Shown: positions 54,794 to 63,274 of the stretch, piece after piece
Position numbering within the stretch: the stretch's first letter is position 1
How the letters are laid out: each line of letters starts with the position of its first letter
NCBI RefSeq assembly: GCF_001021385.1
Contig: NZ_CP011773.1
Span: 3,596,001-3,660,000 of the forward strand
Direction of reading: 5' to 3'
Origin: Mycobacterium sp. EPa45
Lineage (GTDB): Bacteria; Actinomycetota; Actinomycetes; Mycobacteriales; Mycobacteriaceae
Length of the DNA stretch: 64,000 nt
The notes under the pieces: model-generated
The model's database searches: none
Told to the model about the DNA's origin: nothing
What the model saw: the letters and a program-made list of their open reading frames with translations, nothing else
Program-made: the position numbers and the translations under genes

Positions 54794-56136
54794 CCGATGC
54801 ACTCACCGGCCGGGTGGTTCGTCCCGGCGATGCCGACTACGCCGATGCCAGCCGAGGGTGGAACCACCTCTTCGTCCACCGGCCCACCGCCGTCGTGTTC
54901 GCCTCCAGCACCGAGGATGTCGTCAACGCGCTGGCATGGTCGCGCAACCAGGGCCTTGCTGTCCGGGTACGCAGCGGTGGCCATTCGCTGGAAGGCTGGT
55001 CAGGAGTTGACGACGGGGTGGTGATCGACGTGAGCGGGATGAAGGCGGTGACCATCGATGCGCACGCGCGCACCGCGACCGTCGGCGCCGGACTCAACCA
55101 GCTGGAGGCAGTCACCGGACTGGGCAGGGCCGGCTTTGCAGCCCCGACCGGAACCGAAGGCAGCGTCGGGCTTGCCGGTGCGACGCTGGGCGGCGGCTTC
55201 GGTCTGCTGACACGAAACTTCGGCATGGCGTCGGACAACCTGTTGGCCGCCGAGGTGGTGGTCGCCTCGGCCGGTGGCGGTGCCGAGGTGGTGATCGCGG
55301 ACGAGAAGAACAACCCGGATCTGCTGTGGGCGCTGCGCGGTGCAGGAAACGGGAATTTCGGCATCGTGACGTCCCTGACGTATCGGATTCATCCGCTGGC
55401 GCAGGCGATCTTCGTCGTCGCGACCTGGCCTGGCCTGAATGATCTGGAGACCGTCTTCGACGCGTGGCAGCGTTCCGCTCCCTACACCGACAACCGGCTC
55501 ACCAGTCAACTCGAGATCGAGGGCGACAAGTTCAGCGTGCACGCTGTCCTCGCGGGTGGTTCGGAAGCCGAAGCATTGCAGCTACTTTCGCCGATGGTGT
55601 CGATCAACAGTCCCGATGTGGTCGTGCAGGACGCCAGTTGGGCCACGATCTACACCGACTTTCAGATCCCCCTCGCCGAAGACCCGGCAAACTGGAAGTT
55701 CAACTCGCAGTTCATGACCGAGCCGTTCCCGCCCGAGGCGATACGCATCATCGCTCAGTTTATGGCGAAGGCACCGGCGGGATGCAACTACTTCACCAAC
55801 GCTTTCGGTGGTGCGGTGGCCACCAGCGAACCGTCGGGTGGTTCGGCCTTTGCGCACCGGGAAGCGCTGTTCTACGCCGAACCCGGCGCCGGCTGGGGGG
55901 TCCGCGGTGGTCCGCCGGCGCCCTCGAAGGACGCAGATGACCGCCTCAGGTGGCTGGCCGAGTTCAGCGATGCGTTGACGCCCTACGCCAACGGCGCCTA
56001 CGTGAACGTGCCGAACTCGGGCATGCCGGACTGGGAGCGGGCCTACTGGGGACCCAATGTCAAACGGCTGCGCCAGATCAAGGCCGCCTACGATCCCGAC
56101 AACGTGTTCAGCTACGAGCAGAGCATCACGGCCTAG
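54790..56136 (+). CDS. FAD-linked oxidoreductase, berberine bridge enzyme-like
   Basis: The 448-residue protein has an FAD_binding_4 domain (AVRVRSGGHSLEGWSGVDDG, about residues 57-76) with the FAD-linking histidine in GGHS (H65), then SVGLAGATLGGGFGLLTRNF, and a C-terminal BBE segment YDPDNVFSYEQSI. The cysteine that forms the second covalent FAD bond in classical BBE enzymes is absent: the corresponding stretch is GTEGSVGLAG. Attachment is therefore probably by histidine only. It oxidises an alcohol, amine or sugar using O2. It is translationally coupled to the APC permease upstream. Confidence 0.9.
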   Translation: MTDALTGRVVRPGDADYADASRGWNHLFVHRPTAVVFASSTEDVVNALAWSRNQGLAVRVRSGGHSLEGWSGVDDGVVIDVSGMKAVTIDAHARTATVGAGLNQLEAVTGLGRAGFAAPTGTEGSVGLAGATLGGGFGLLTRNFGMASDNLLAAEVVVASAGGGAEVVIADEKNNPDLLWALRGAGNGNFGIVTSLTYRIHPLAQAIFVVATWPGLNDLETVFDAWQRSAPYTDNRLTSQLEIEGDKFSVHAVLAGGSEAEALQLLSPMVSINSPDVVVQDASWATIYTDFQIPLAEDPANWKFNSQFMTEPFPPEAIRIIAQFMAKAPAGCNYFTNAFGGAVATSEPSGGSAFAHREALFYAEPGAGWGVRGGPPAPSKDADDRLRWLAEFSDALTPYANGAYVNVPNSGMPDWERAYWGPNVKRLRQIKAAYDPDNVFSYEQSITA

Positions 56137-56618
56137 CTGTCGGTGGTCAACTCCGCGAGGAATTTGGGCAGTCGGCCGGAGCCGAAGTCGTAGAACCGCG
56201 CCCAGAGCGGTTCGATCGAGATGCGCACCATCTGCCGGTAGGTCGACTGAACGTTGCGTTCGAACTCGGCGAGTTCGTCACCACTCATCGAATTACGCGC
56301 TGACGCCAGATATTCCGCGGTGACGCCGTCGACGGTCTCCAGCGTGGCCAGGCCCCGCACCAACAATGCCGTCGCCTCTTCCGGCGAGGACCCGCCGTCG
56401 ATGGTCACGGCGACCTGCGGGCGGGAGGCCAGTGCGCGGGCTTTCGGCGACGTCGGTGCGGTGGATACCACGATCCGTTCGCCCGTCCAATGGAACCCGA
56501 CGGGAACGACCCGCGGGAAGCCATCGTGACCGTTGTAGGCGAGCCGGGCCATCGCGCCCGACAGCAGCCTCTGGGCGCCGGGGTGGCCCAACTCCCCCGC
56601 CAGTTCTTGCTCGTCCAT
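56133..56618 (-). CDS. pyridoxamine 5'-phosphate oxidase-like (FMN/F420 split-barrel) protein
   Basis: The 161-residue protein has the split-barrel pattern: LARLAYNGHDGFPRVVPVGF, then RIVVSTAPTSPKARALASRP and PQVAVTIDGG, and a final helix with QMVRISIEPLWARFYDF. These small proteins bind FMN or coenzyme F420 and carry out various reductions; specificity cannot be read here. The start is the ATG at 56618, sharing one base with the stop of the upstream DUF4232 gene (TGATG), so the two are co-transcribed. Its stop overlaps the convergent BBE gene by 4 bp. Confidence 0.82.
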   Translation of the reverse strand: MDEQELAGELGHPGAQRLLSGAMARLAYNGHDGFPRVVPVGFHWTGERIVVSTAPTSPKARALASRPQVAVTIDGGSSPEEATALLVRGLATLETVDGVTAEYLASARNSMSGDELAEFERNVQSTYRQMVRISIEPLWARFYDFGSGRLPKFLAELTTDS

Positions 56619-57133
56619 CAATTGACCATGGGCTGCAGCGGTCCGATATACGTCCCCGGGTGACTGGCGGCGTCCTGCCGCGCAAGCGGAACACGACCGG
56701 CGATCCACGGTGTCTCCATCCGCCCCGGCCCACCGGGCAGGGTGACCGCTATCGTGTCCGGCACCCACCCGCTGGGGTCCGCCAAGAACGTGAGGCGGCT
56801 GCTGGCAGCGGCGCCGGGCGCGAGCGTGACCAGTTGCGGGTCCCCGGCCTGCTGCGGCAACTGGTAATCCGGACCCCACACCGGGTCGTCGGGACCGATG
56901 AGATCCACACCGGGATAGCCCTGCAGCTCACAAGGCTGAGCCGAGGTATTCGTGAAGATCACGTCGAAGTGAATCTGCGTGGCGTCGCCGGGTGACGCGG
57001 GCGCGCTGGTGGTCAGACCGAGCGAATCGAGTCCGCACGCAGGCAAGGCTGATGCGGCCGGGCTCGCGGCCATCGGACCGATGGCCAGGATGGCAGTCAA
57101 CGCCCCGGCTACACCAGGTAGGCATCTCATCAT
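56618..57133 (-). CDS. secreted DUF4232-family protein
   Basis: The 171-residue protein has a signal peptide (LPGVAGALTAILAIGPMAAS, cleavage likely near residue 29) and a DUF4232 domain with the marker FTNTSAQPCELQGYPGVDL (about residues 60-78). The two cysteines (about 33 and 68) are likely disulfide-bonded. DUF4232 proteins are exported actinobacterial proteins of unknown role. The ATG at 57133 (or the next codon, also ATG) follows GGGAAGGG. It is the first gene of a two-gene unit with the split-barrel protein. Confidence 0.85.
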   Translation of the reverse strand: MMRCLPGVAGALTAILAIGPMAASPAASALPACGLDSLGLTTSAPASPGDATQIHFDVIFTNTSAQPCELQGYPGVDLIGPDDPVWGPDYQLPQQAGDPQLVTLAPGAAASSRLTFLADPSGWVPDTIAVTLPGGPGRMETPWIAGRVPLARQDAASHPGTYIGPLQPMVN

Positions 57134-57226
57134 CGCCGCCCTTCCCGCCGTCGCGAATTCTCGACCGGCGAGCGAACTCTAGTCCCTTAGCCGGGTCACT
57201 TTGTCAGTTCTCGACAAGCGCCGGGG

Positions 57227-59596
57227 TCAGCCGGCCGCGACCCCGGTCGGAGGTTCATCCACTTCGGGCGCAACCGGAACCACGACCGTGATCGCGGTGC
57301 TGCCACCGTGACCGTCCGCCACCGAAATGGTGAAACTGTCGTGGGTGACGGTGAACGGGGCGCCCAACGCCGCCGCGAGGTGCCGCTGCTCAGCGGTCGG
57401 GTTGTAGGTGAATGAGCCGTCACCGTAGACATCGACGATGCCGCCGCCCGTCGTGGTCGGATTCGAGCTGTAGCTCAACGGATCCGAATCCGGGTCGGTC
57501 ACCCCGATGACGGCGCCGGAGACGACACCGATGACGTCGTCAACCGCCACGCCGGTGATCGTGCCGCCGCTGGGCTTGCCGTTGGCGGCACTCACCGGCA
57601 CCGTGATCGTCTGGGTGGCCAAACCGCTGTAACCGTCGCTGACAGTGACCGTGAAACTGTCGGTGGTGGCCGCTTCGGGCGCGTTGTCAGCAGCTGCGGC
57701 GTGGCGAATCTGGAACGTCGGCGCGTAGGTGAACGAACCGTCGGCGTTCACGGTGACGGCTCCCCCGCCCGCACTCGTCGTCGGTCCGCTGAAGCGAAGG
57801 CTGTCCTGATTGGGATCGGTCGCCTCGATCTGGCCGGAGACGGTGCCGTCGACGGTGGACGTCATGTCTGAATAGCCGCCGATGGTCGGTGCCTTGTTGA
57901 TGGACGCGACATCGACGGTCACCGTCGCGGTAGCCGAGTCAGGGCCGCTGATGCCCAACCGTTGTGCGCAATAGTGGATCACCGATTGGATGCGGCCCAG
58001 TACGCCGGGCAGCCGGTATGCACTGCCGTTCTCCGCGGTGGCGGTGAAGCTCACGGACCCCCCGAGGTGGGCAGTATTCGCATCGGGAGCAACGGAGAAG
58101 GTTCCGTCTGGGTTGACGTGGACGACGGCGTTGTCGGGTTGGGTGACCGTGTAGGTCAATCCTTCCCGAGACCCGTTGGCGTCGTGAAGATCTCCCGTGA
58201 CGACACCGGTAACGGGATCTTCCGAGTGTTGAACGGCCGCGATCACGGGAGGCTTGTTGAACAGGGTGTAGCGCAACTCGCGGCGGATCCAGCCCACTAC
58301 GTCATGCGGGCTGAGGACCGTCTTGGGTAGGCCCGCTGGCGTGGTGCGGCTGGTGCCGCCAAACGACTGAATTGTATTGGGCACCTTGAGCGTGACGGAA
58401 CCGCGATGACGAGTGGGGGCGGCCGGTCCGGTGCTGCCGCCGGCAGCAGCGTCGTTCCTGCTGCTGTGTCCGGTGTCGGCATCCGCCACCGCAGATCCCT
58501 GCGCCAGAGCGGCACCGATGCCGACCGCGATCGCGCCGGCACCCAGCCAGGCGGCGGGGCCACCGACGAAACGGGCAGACGAACCGCGGCGTACCGCGGA
58601 CCTCAGGAGCTCAATCCCCATCAGGACCGCGCCGCCCACCGCCCAACAAATCAACACCGTGATGGCGGCGCCGGCTCCTGCCCCGTTGAAGAAGGCGGCC
58701 GAGCGCAACAGAGTGACGGTCGCCCCCTGCGGAAGGTACTGGCCGAAGGCACCCCAGCCGCCGGGCAGCATTTCCGGCGCACTCGTCATGCCCGACAGCG
58801 GGTTTCCCAGCAGCAGCGCCAACGCCGAACCAAGCGCCAGCCCGGTGCGCCCGAACAGCGTGCCCAAACCCAACACGGCCAGACCCGCACCACCCAGACC
58901 CAACATCACGGCGGCCGCGACACCGCCGACGTTCTCGTCGATCGAACCAACGACCCACACCAGGACCGCCGTGATCGTCAACGCTGTCAACCCTGAAAAT
59001 AGCAGCAGTGCAAAGATTCTCAGCCATATCCGGCTAGGCAGCAGCAGCACCAGCAGGATTGCCGGCAGGAGGCCGGCGATCGTGATCGGTAGACCAGACG
59101 CGATGAGCCCGGCTCCACGCGGGTCCTGTGCAGTCGGGGGCGCAAGGTCCTCGGTTCGCACCGGCACCGCAATCATTTTCGAAAGCTGATTGCCTAGTTG
59201 GGAAAGCGTCTGTGCCACAGCGGGACTCGCGCTGGTGGCAGTGAGCAGTATGGGGCCGGTCGACCCGAGAGCCACACCGCCGTACGCGTCCCGGTCACGA
59301 ATGGCTCCCCGCAACACTGCCTGGTCGGGGTAGGCGGTCACGCGAAACGATCCGGGAGCATTCCGCACCAGCAGGGATGCAATCTCCTCTGCGTGCGGAC
59401 CGGCCACGCCGATCGGTACGTCGTGCGGCTTGCTACGGGCGGCCGGTAGCGCGAAGGCGACGGCCAACACCGCCACCACCACGGACAGGCCGACGGCGAT
59501 CGCGGTCGCGCGCGCGGCCCCCACTGCCCTGCGTCCCGGCTCCGCCGCATGCCCGGGCCGAGCGTTCGCACTTTTTTCAACGACGGATGAAATCAT
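57227..59596 (-). CDS. fusion of a YhgE/ABC-2-type membrane protein with VCBS/cadherin-like repeats
   Basis: The 789-residue protein has two halves. The N-terminal half has a membrane helix (about 30-52), an extracytoplasmic domain and about five further helices (about 160-325), as in YhgE/ABC-2 permease-like proteins. At about 343-368 a hydrophobic segment, GPAAWLGAGAIAVGIGAALA, followed by AVADADTG, looks like the signal peptide of mycobacterial Ig-like exported proteins. A Ser/Gly/Ala linker follows, then three VCBS/cadherin-like repeats starting at about residues 445 (NKPPVIAAV), 565 (NKAPTIGGY) and 672 (NGKPSGG), each with the PDGTFSV/ADGSFTYAP type of motif. The C-terminal half would face outward. 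The ATG at 59596 has TACGCT 6 nt upstream. Confidence 0.82.
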   Translation of the reverse strand: MISSVVEKSANARPGHAAEPGRRAVGAARATAIAVGLSVVVAVLAVAFALPAARSKPHDVPIGVAGPHAEEIASLLVRNAPGSFRVTAYPDQAVLRGAIRDRDAYGGVALGSTGPILLTATSASPAVAQTLSQLGNQLSKMIAVPVRTEDLAPPTAQDPRGAGLIASGLPITIAGLLPAILLVLLLPSRIWLRIFALLLFSGLTALTITAVLVWVVGSIDENVGGVAAAVMLGLGGAGLAVLGLGTLFGRTGLALGSALALLLGNPLSGMTSAPEMLPGGWGAFGQYLPQGATVTLLRSAAFFNGAGAGAAITVLICWAVGGAVLMGIELLRSAVRRGSSARFVGGPAAWLGAGAIAVGIGAALAQGSAVADADTGHSSRNDAAAGGSTGPAAPTRHRGSVTLKVPNTIQSFGGTSRTTPAGLPKTVLSPHDVVGWIRRELRYTLFNKPPVIAAVQHSEDPVTGVVTGDLHDANGSREGLTYTVTQPDNAVVHVNPDGTFSVAPDANTAHLGGSVSFTATAENGSAYRLPGVLGRIQSVIHYCAQRLGISGPDSATATVTVDVASINKAPTIGGYSDMTSTVDGTVSGQIEATDPNQDSLRFSGPTTSAGGGAVTVNADGSFTYAPTFQIRHAAAADNAPEAATTDSFTVTVSDGYSGLATQTITVPVSAANGKPSGGTITGVAVDDVIGVVSGAVIGVTDPDSDPLSYSSNPTTTGGGIVDVYGDGSFTYNPTAEQRHLAAALGAPFTVTHDSFTISVADGHGGSTAITVVVPVAPEVDEPPTGVAAG

Positions 59597-59602
59597 GAGC
59601 TG

Positions 59603-59652
59603 AGCGTAAACCGTGGCGGGAGATAATTCAATGGCTATTGAAATGTTAGGGT
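59603..59652. promoter_or_regulatory. divergent promoters with a TetR operator
   Basis: On the minus strand TTGAAT (59626-59631), 17 bp and TACGCT (59603-59608) form a promoter 6 nt before the fusion gene. The perfect inverted repeat TTCAAT-GGCT-ATTGAA (59627-59642) overlaps its -35 box. On the plus strand TAGGGT (59647-59652) is a -10 element 5 nt before the ATG of the TetR gene. The regulator encoded at 59658 is the obvious ligand and would control both genes. Confidence 0.7.
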
Positions 59653-59657
59653 CAGAC

Positions 59658-60299
59658 ATGCCCTCACGTGCAACGATGGACAAGCGACGCGGCAGACGCC
59701 ACGGCGAACCGGTGTCACGGGACGTGGTCCTGCGCGCGGCCAAGAACCAGTTCGCTCAGCACGGCTACGAGAAGACGACGTTGCGCGCGATCGCCGACGA
59801 GGCGCACGTGGACCCGTCGATGGTGTTGTATCTGTTCGGCTCGAAGGCGGAGCTGTTCCGCGAGTCGATGAAGCTGGTTCTCGACCCCGAACTGTTCACC
59901 GACCAGTTGACGGCCGGCGACGATGACGCGTTGGGGTTCCGCATCGTCCGGGCCTATCTGAGCATCTGGGAGCAACCCGACACTGCCGCGAGCATGGTCT
60001 CGATGTTGCAGTCAGCGACATCGAACAGCGATGCGCACGAAGCATTTCGGGAGTTTCTGCACAGCTATGTCATGACCGCGGTCACCGACGCACTGGGCGG
60101 CGCCGACGACGCGCGACTTCGGGCGATGCTCGCCGCCACCAGCCTCGTCGGCACGGCGATGCTGCGGTACGTCATGCGGGTGCCGCCGCTGTCCACGCTG
60201 GCAGCCGACGACGTGGTCACCCTCGTCGGTCCCAGTGTTCAGCGCTACCTCAGCGCGCCTGCGGATGAACTCGGCCTGCCGACCATCCGGGCAGACTAG
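59658..60299 (+). CDS. TetR-family transcriptional regulator
   Basis: The 213-residue protein has a clear TetR helix-turn-helix (AKNQFAQHGYEKTTLRAIAD, then EAHVDPSMVLYLFGSKAELF). I start it at ATG 59658 (MPSRATMDKRRG); the upstream in-frame ATG at 59631 lies inside the operator repeat. It is divergent from the VCBS fusion gene and convergent with the next TetR gene (4-bp overlap of stops). It probably represses the fusion gene; in YhgE-type transport systems such regulators often respond to the exported compound. Confidence 0.9.
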   Translation: MPSRATMDKRRGRRHGEPVSRDVVLRAAKNQFAQHGYEKTTLRAIADEAHVDPSMVLYLFGSKAELFRESMKLVLDPELFTDQLTAGDDDALGFRIVRAYLSIWEQPDTAASMVSMLQSATSNSDAHEAFREFLHSYVMTAVTDALGGADDARLRAMLAATSLVGTAMLRYVMRVPPLSTLAADDVVTLVGPSVQRYLSAPADELGLPTIRAD

Positions 60300-60862
60300 C
60301 CGAGGGCCCGATGCCCATCCAGAAATTCGGCGACCACCCTGCCCGCGTCGATGTCCGGGACCGCCGGAGCCGCCCCCGTGCGCGCCCATAGACCGAACAC
60401 CAGCAAGGGTCCGATCAACGCCACCAGCTTGTGCAGTGGGTCGCCTGGGGCCAGGCGCCCGTTGTCCTGATGCGCCGCGATCACGTTTGCGGCGTTGACG
60501 AGATTGGGCATCAGCGCCGTAATCGCCTCGCGTAGTTCCGGATTCCGGGGAATCTCGGCGAGAAGCGTCACAACCGCACCACCGTACCGCTGTGCGGTCT
60601 CGATGTACGATCGCACCAGCGCGGTGAGGTCGGCCGTGACATCGTCGCTGATCGCCACGCTCGCGAACGATGAATCCGCCAACACGTGCGTCAGCGCCGT
60701 GTTGATCAGAGCCGCCTTGGCTCCGTAGCGCCGGAACAGCGTCGCTTCGTTGATACCCGCCCGCGCCGCGATCTCCTGGGTTTTGGTGGCCCGATAGCCA
60801 CATTCGGCGAATACCGCGACTGTTGTCTGGAAAAGGTCATCTTCGTCGATGCGTTTGGGCAC
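60296..60862 (-). CDS. TetR-family transcriptional regulator
   Basis: The 188-residue protein has a TetR helix-turn-helix (FAECGYRATKTQEIAARAGI, then NEATLFRRYGAKAALINTAL) and a C-terminal ligand-binding domain. I chose the GTG at 60862 because TAATAT (60870-60875 on the coding strand) is a -10 box 7 nt upstream. Longer in-frame starts would put the operator palindrome inside the coding region. It is divergent from the O-methyltransferase gene, and the palindrome at 60873-60898 lies between them, so it probably controls both. Confidence 0.9.
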   Translation of the reverse strand: MPKRIDEDDLFQTTVAVFAECGYRATKTQEIAARAGINEATLFRRYGAKAALINTALTHVLADSSFASVAISDDVTADLTALVRSYIETAQRYGGAVVTLLAEIPRNPELREAITALMPNLVNAANVIAAHQDNGRLAPGDPLHKLVALIGPLLVFGLWARTGAAPAVPDIDAGRVVAEFLDGHRALG

Positions 60863-60869
60863 ACCCCAG

Positions 60870-60918
60870 ATATTAATGCAAGTGTCCACTTGCATTAAAT
60901 GGGGAGCGGAGTTACGGT
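60870..60918. promoter_or_regulatory. 26-bp palindromic operator with divergent promoters
   Basis: TTAATGCAAGTG (60873-60884) and CACTTGCATTAA (60887-60898) form 12-bp arms around a TC centre, a near-perfect palindrome and the strongest operator in the window. On the plus strand TTGCAT (60890-60895), 17 bp and TACGGT (60913-60918) make the promoter of the O-methyltransferase; on the minus strand TAATAT (60870-60875) is the -10 of the TetR gene. A dimer bound here would block both promoters. Confidence 0.85.
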
Positions 60919-60963
60919 TCGGGCGCCTATCGGCTACGCGAGGAACCAAGAAGGGATGGTCCC

Positions 60964-62052
60964 GTGACGTCCACCAAAGCGCCACCGACGAAAGTTGTCC
61001 GGGCCATCGAGCGGGTCCGTCATCACCTGACCCGCATCAACCAACGCGCTGCGCCGCCGGCAGCCGCGATGATGGAGCTGATCATGGGGGCGTGGATTGC
61101 CCAATTGATCGCCGCCGCAGCCGAACTGGGTGTTGCCGATGCCTTGGCAGATGGGCCCGCGACCGGCGACGCTCTCGCATGCCGGTTGAACGTCGACCAG
61201 GACGCGCTGGGCCGAATGCTTCGGGCCCTCATCGGTATCGGTGTGTTCCGGCAGCGCAGCGACGGCCGCTACGAGCTCACCGCCCTCGCGGAGACGTTGC
61301 GCACCGACTCTCCCGTCTCGATGGCAGGTATGGCCCGGTGGGTGGGCGCAGCACAACACCGTGAGCACTGGAGCCACGTGGCTGACGCGATCCGTACGGG
61401 GGCCGCGGTGGTCCCGGCATTGCGGGGCAAGCCGATCTTTGACTACCTCGCCGATGAGCCCCAGCTCGCCGGGATCTTCAATCAGGCCATGACGGGCCTG
61501 TCGGAGTCGTCGATCACCGCGGTGGTCGCGGCGTACGACTTCAGCCGCTTCGCCACGATCGCCGACATCGGCGGCGGTCACGGTCGGCTGCTCGCGGCGA
61601 TCCTCGAATCGGCGCCGCAGGCCCGCGGCGTGTTGTTCGATCTGCCCGAGGTGGTGGCCGGTGCACCTGCACTGCTCCGCCAGTACGGCGTCGATCGCCG
61701 CACCCGAATTGAGCCGGGATCGTTCTTCGAATCGGCTCCGGACGGCGCCGATGCCTATGTGCTCAAGCACATCATTCACGACTGGCCCGACGGTGATGCG
61801 GTCCGCATTCTGCAGACCGTCCGCAACGCTGCTCGCCGAGGCGCACGAGTCCTCTTGATCGAGTTCGTCATTCCCGATCATGATAGAAACTTTCACGGCA
61901 AGTGGGTGGACATCGAGATGCTTGTCGTCGCCAACGCCCGCGAACGCACCACCGCCGAATACCGTCACTTGCTCGACAAGGCAGGCTTGCGGCTGACTCG
62001 AGTGGTCGACACCGTCGGCCCGATCAGCATTCTGGAGGCCGTCGCGGTCTAG
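60964..62052 (+). CDS. SAM-dependent O-methyltransferase (plant-type, methyltransferase_2)
   Basis: The 362-residue enzyme has an N-terminal dimerisation domain (LIAAAAELGVADALADGPAT), the SAM motif ATIADIGGGHGRLLAAILES (about residues 197-216) and the catalytic histidine in HIIHDWPDGDAVRIL (about 270). Related enzymes methylate hydroxyl groups of phenols, polyketides or antibiotics. The GTG at 60964 follows AAGAAGGGA. Its expression is probably controlled by the divergent TetR protein through the palindrome upstream. It may methylate a toxic phenolic compound that is also the TetR ligand, but this is inferred. Confidence 0.9.
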   Translation: MTSTKAPPTKVVRAIERVRHHLTRINQRAAPPAAAMMELIMGAWIAQLIAAAAELGVADALADGPATGDALACRLNVDQDALGRMLRALIGIGVFRQRSDGRYELTALAETLRTDSPVSMAGMARWVGAAQHREHWSHVADAIRTGAAVVPALRGKPIFDYLADEPQLAGIFNQAMTGLSESSITAVVAAYDFSRFATIADIGGGHGRLLAAILESAPQARGVLFDLPEVVAGAPALLRQYGVDRRTRIEPGSFFESAPDGADAYVLKHIIHDWPDGDAVRILQTVRNAARRGARVLLIEFVIPDHDRNFHGKWVDIEMLVVANARERTTAEYRHLLDKAGLRLTRVVDTVGPISILEAVAV

Positions 62053-62062
62053 CCGACCGTCG

Positions 62063-63271
62063 TCAGGCGATGACCCCCGATTGTCGCAAGTCGGCCCGCT
62101 GGCCCGCGCGACCCATTTCGGCGAGTATCTCCTCGGTGTGCTCACCCAATGTCGGTGCGGGACCGGCGAGTTGAGCGGGTGTGCCATCGAACAACGCCGG
62201 GTGCCGTGGAATGCGCACCCGTCCCACGACTGGGTCGTCACGTTCCTCGAACAGCCCCATCGCGATGGCATGCGGATCATGGGGTAGCTCGTCGGGCGGA
62301 ACGATCATCGCGTATGGCACGTCGGCGGACTCGAATCTCTCGGTCGCCTCGCGCACCGTCAACTTTTCCGCTCCGGCGTAACACGCCCCCATCACCTGCG
62401 CCATCAACGGGCGATGTTGGTTGCGTAGCTCGGCGGTCTGCAGCCGTGGATCATCCGCACCGGGCGCGCCCAGGCAACGGCACATACCGGTGAAGTCGGA
62501 GTCCGAGATCGGTGTCACCACTCCCCAGCCGTCGATGAAGCGGAAAGGTTTGAATCCCGATGTGAAGCTGGACGGTTGGGAGTTGTCCGAGTCGAGCAAG
62601 ACCTCGTTGCCCGCCGCATCCGTCCACAAGAACGACACCACCGCATCCACCATCGAGACGTGCACATGCTGCCCGCCCCGCCCTCTCTCGCGCGCGAACA
62701 GTGCCGCGGTGACGGCCTGGCTGGCATACAGCGCGGTGACCTTGTCGGCGATCACCTGCTGCAGGAAGATCGGTTCGCCGACATCGGGTGCGGCCTGACT
62801 GGACGCGACACCGCCGTATGCCTGAATCACCGTGTCGTAGGCGCTGCGGTCGCGATACGGACCGACCTCGCCGAAACCGGTCAGTGATACGTAAACGACA
62901 TCAGGATTGACGGCGACAACGTCGTCGTAGCCGAGCCCGAGCCGGTCCGCTACGCCGGGACGGAAGTTCTGGATCACCACATCGGCGCTCGCGGCCAGCT
63001 CGAGGGCGATCTCGCGACCGGTGTCGGTCCGGACGTCCATCGCGATCGATTTCTTGCCGCGATTGCAGACCCGGAAGACCGCGCTCAGTCCGTTCACGCT
63101 CGGGCCGATCCACCGCAGGATGTCACCGATATCCGGACGTTCCACCTTCACCACGTCGGCACCCTGGTCGGCGAAAAGGGCGCCGATGTACGGCCCGGTG
63201 AGTGCCAGCGAGAGCTCCAGAACACGAACGCCGCTCAGTGGCCCCGGGTGCGGCCCATCAGCCGAACTCAT
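62063..63271 (-). CDS. CaiB/BaiF family III CoA-transferase
   Basis: The 402-residue enzyme has GVRVLELSLALTGPYIGALF at the N-terminus, ADVVKVERPDIGD, CNRGKKSIAMDVRTDTGRE and the catalytic aspartate region SAYDTVIQAYGGV near residue 144. It transfers CoA to a carboxylic acid. It is a different paralogue from the transferase of the catabolic island. The ATG at 63271 is 3 bp after the stop of the amidohydrolase gene, so the two genes belong to one operon that starts outside the window. Confidence 0.92.
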   Translation of the reverse strand: MSSADGPHPGPLSGVRVLELSLALTGPYIGALFADQGADVVKVERPDIGDILRWIGPSVNGLSAVFRVCNRGKKSIAMDVRTDTGREIALELAASADVVIQNFRPGVADRLGLGYDDVVAVNPDVVYVSLTGFGEVGPYRDRSAYDTVIQAYGGVASSQAAPDVGEPIFLQQVIADKVTALYASQAVTAALFARERGRGGQHVHVSMVDAVVSFLWTDAAGNEVLLDSDNSQPSSFTSGFKPFRFIDGWGVVTPISDSDFTGMCRCLGAPGADDPRLQTAELRNQHRPLMAQVMGACYAGAEKLTVREATERFESADVPYAMIVPPDELPHDPHAIAMGLFEERDDPVVGRVRIPRHPALFDGTPAQLAGPAPTLGEHTEEILAEMGRAGQRADLRQSGVIA

Positions 63272-63274
63272 CGA

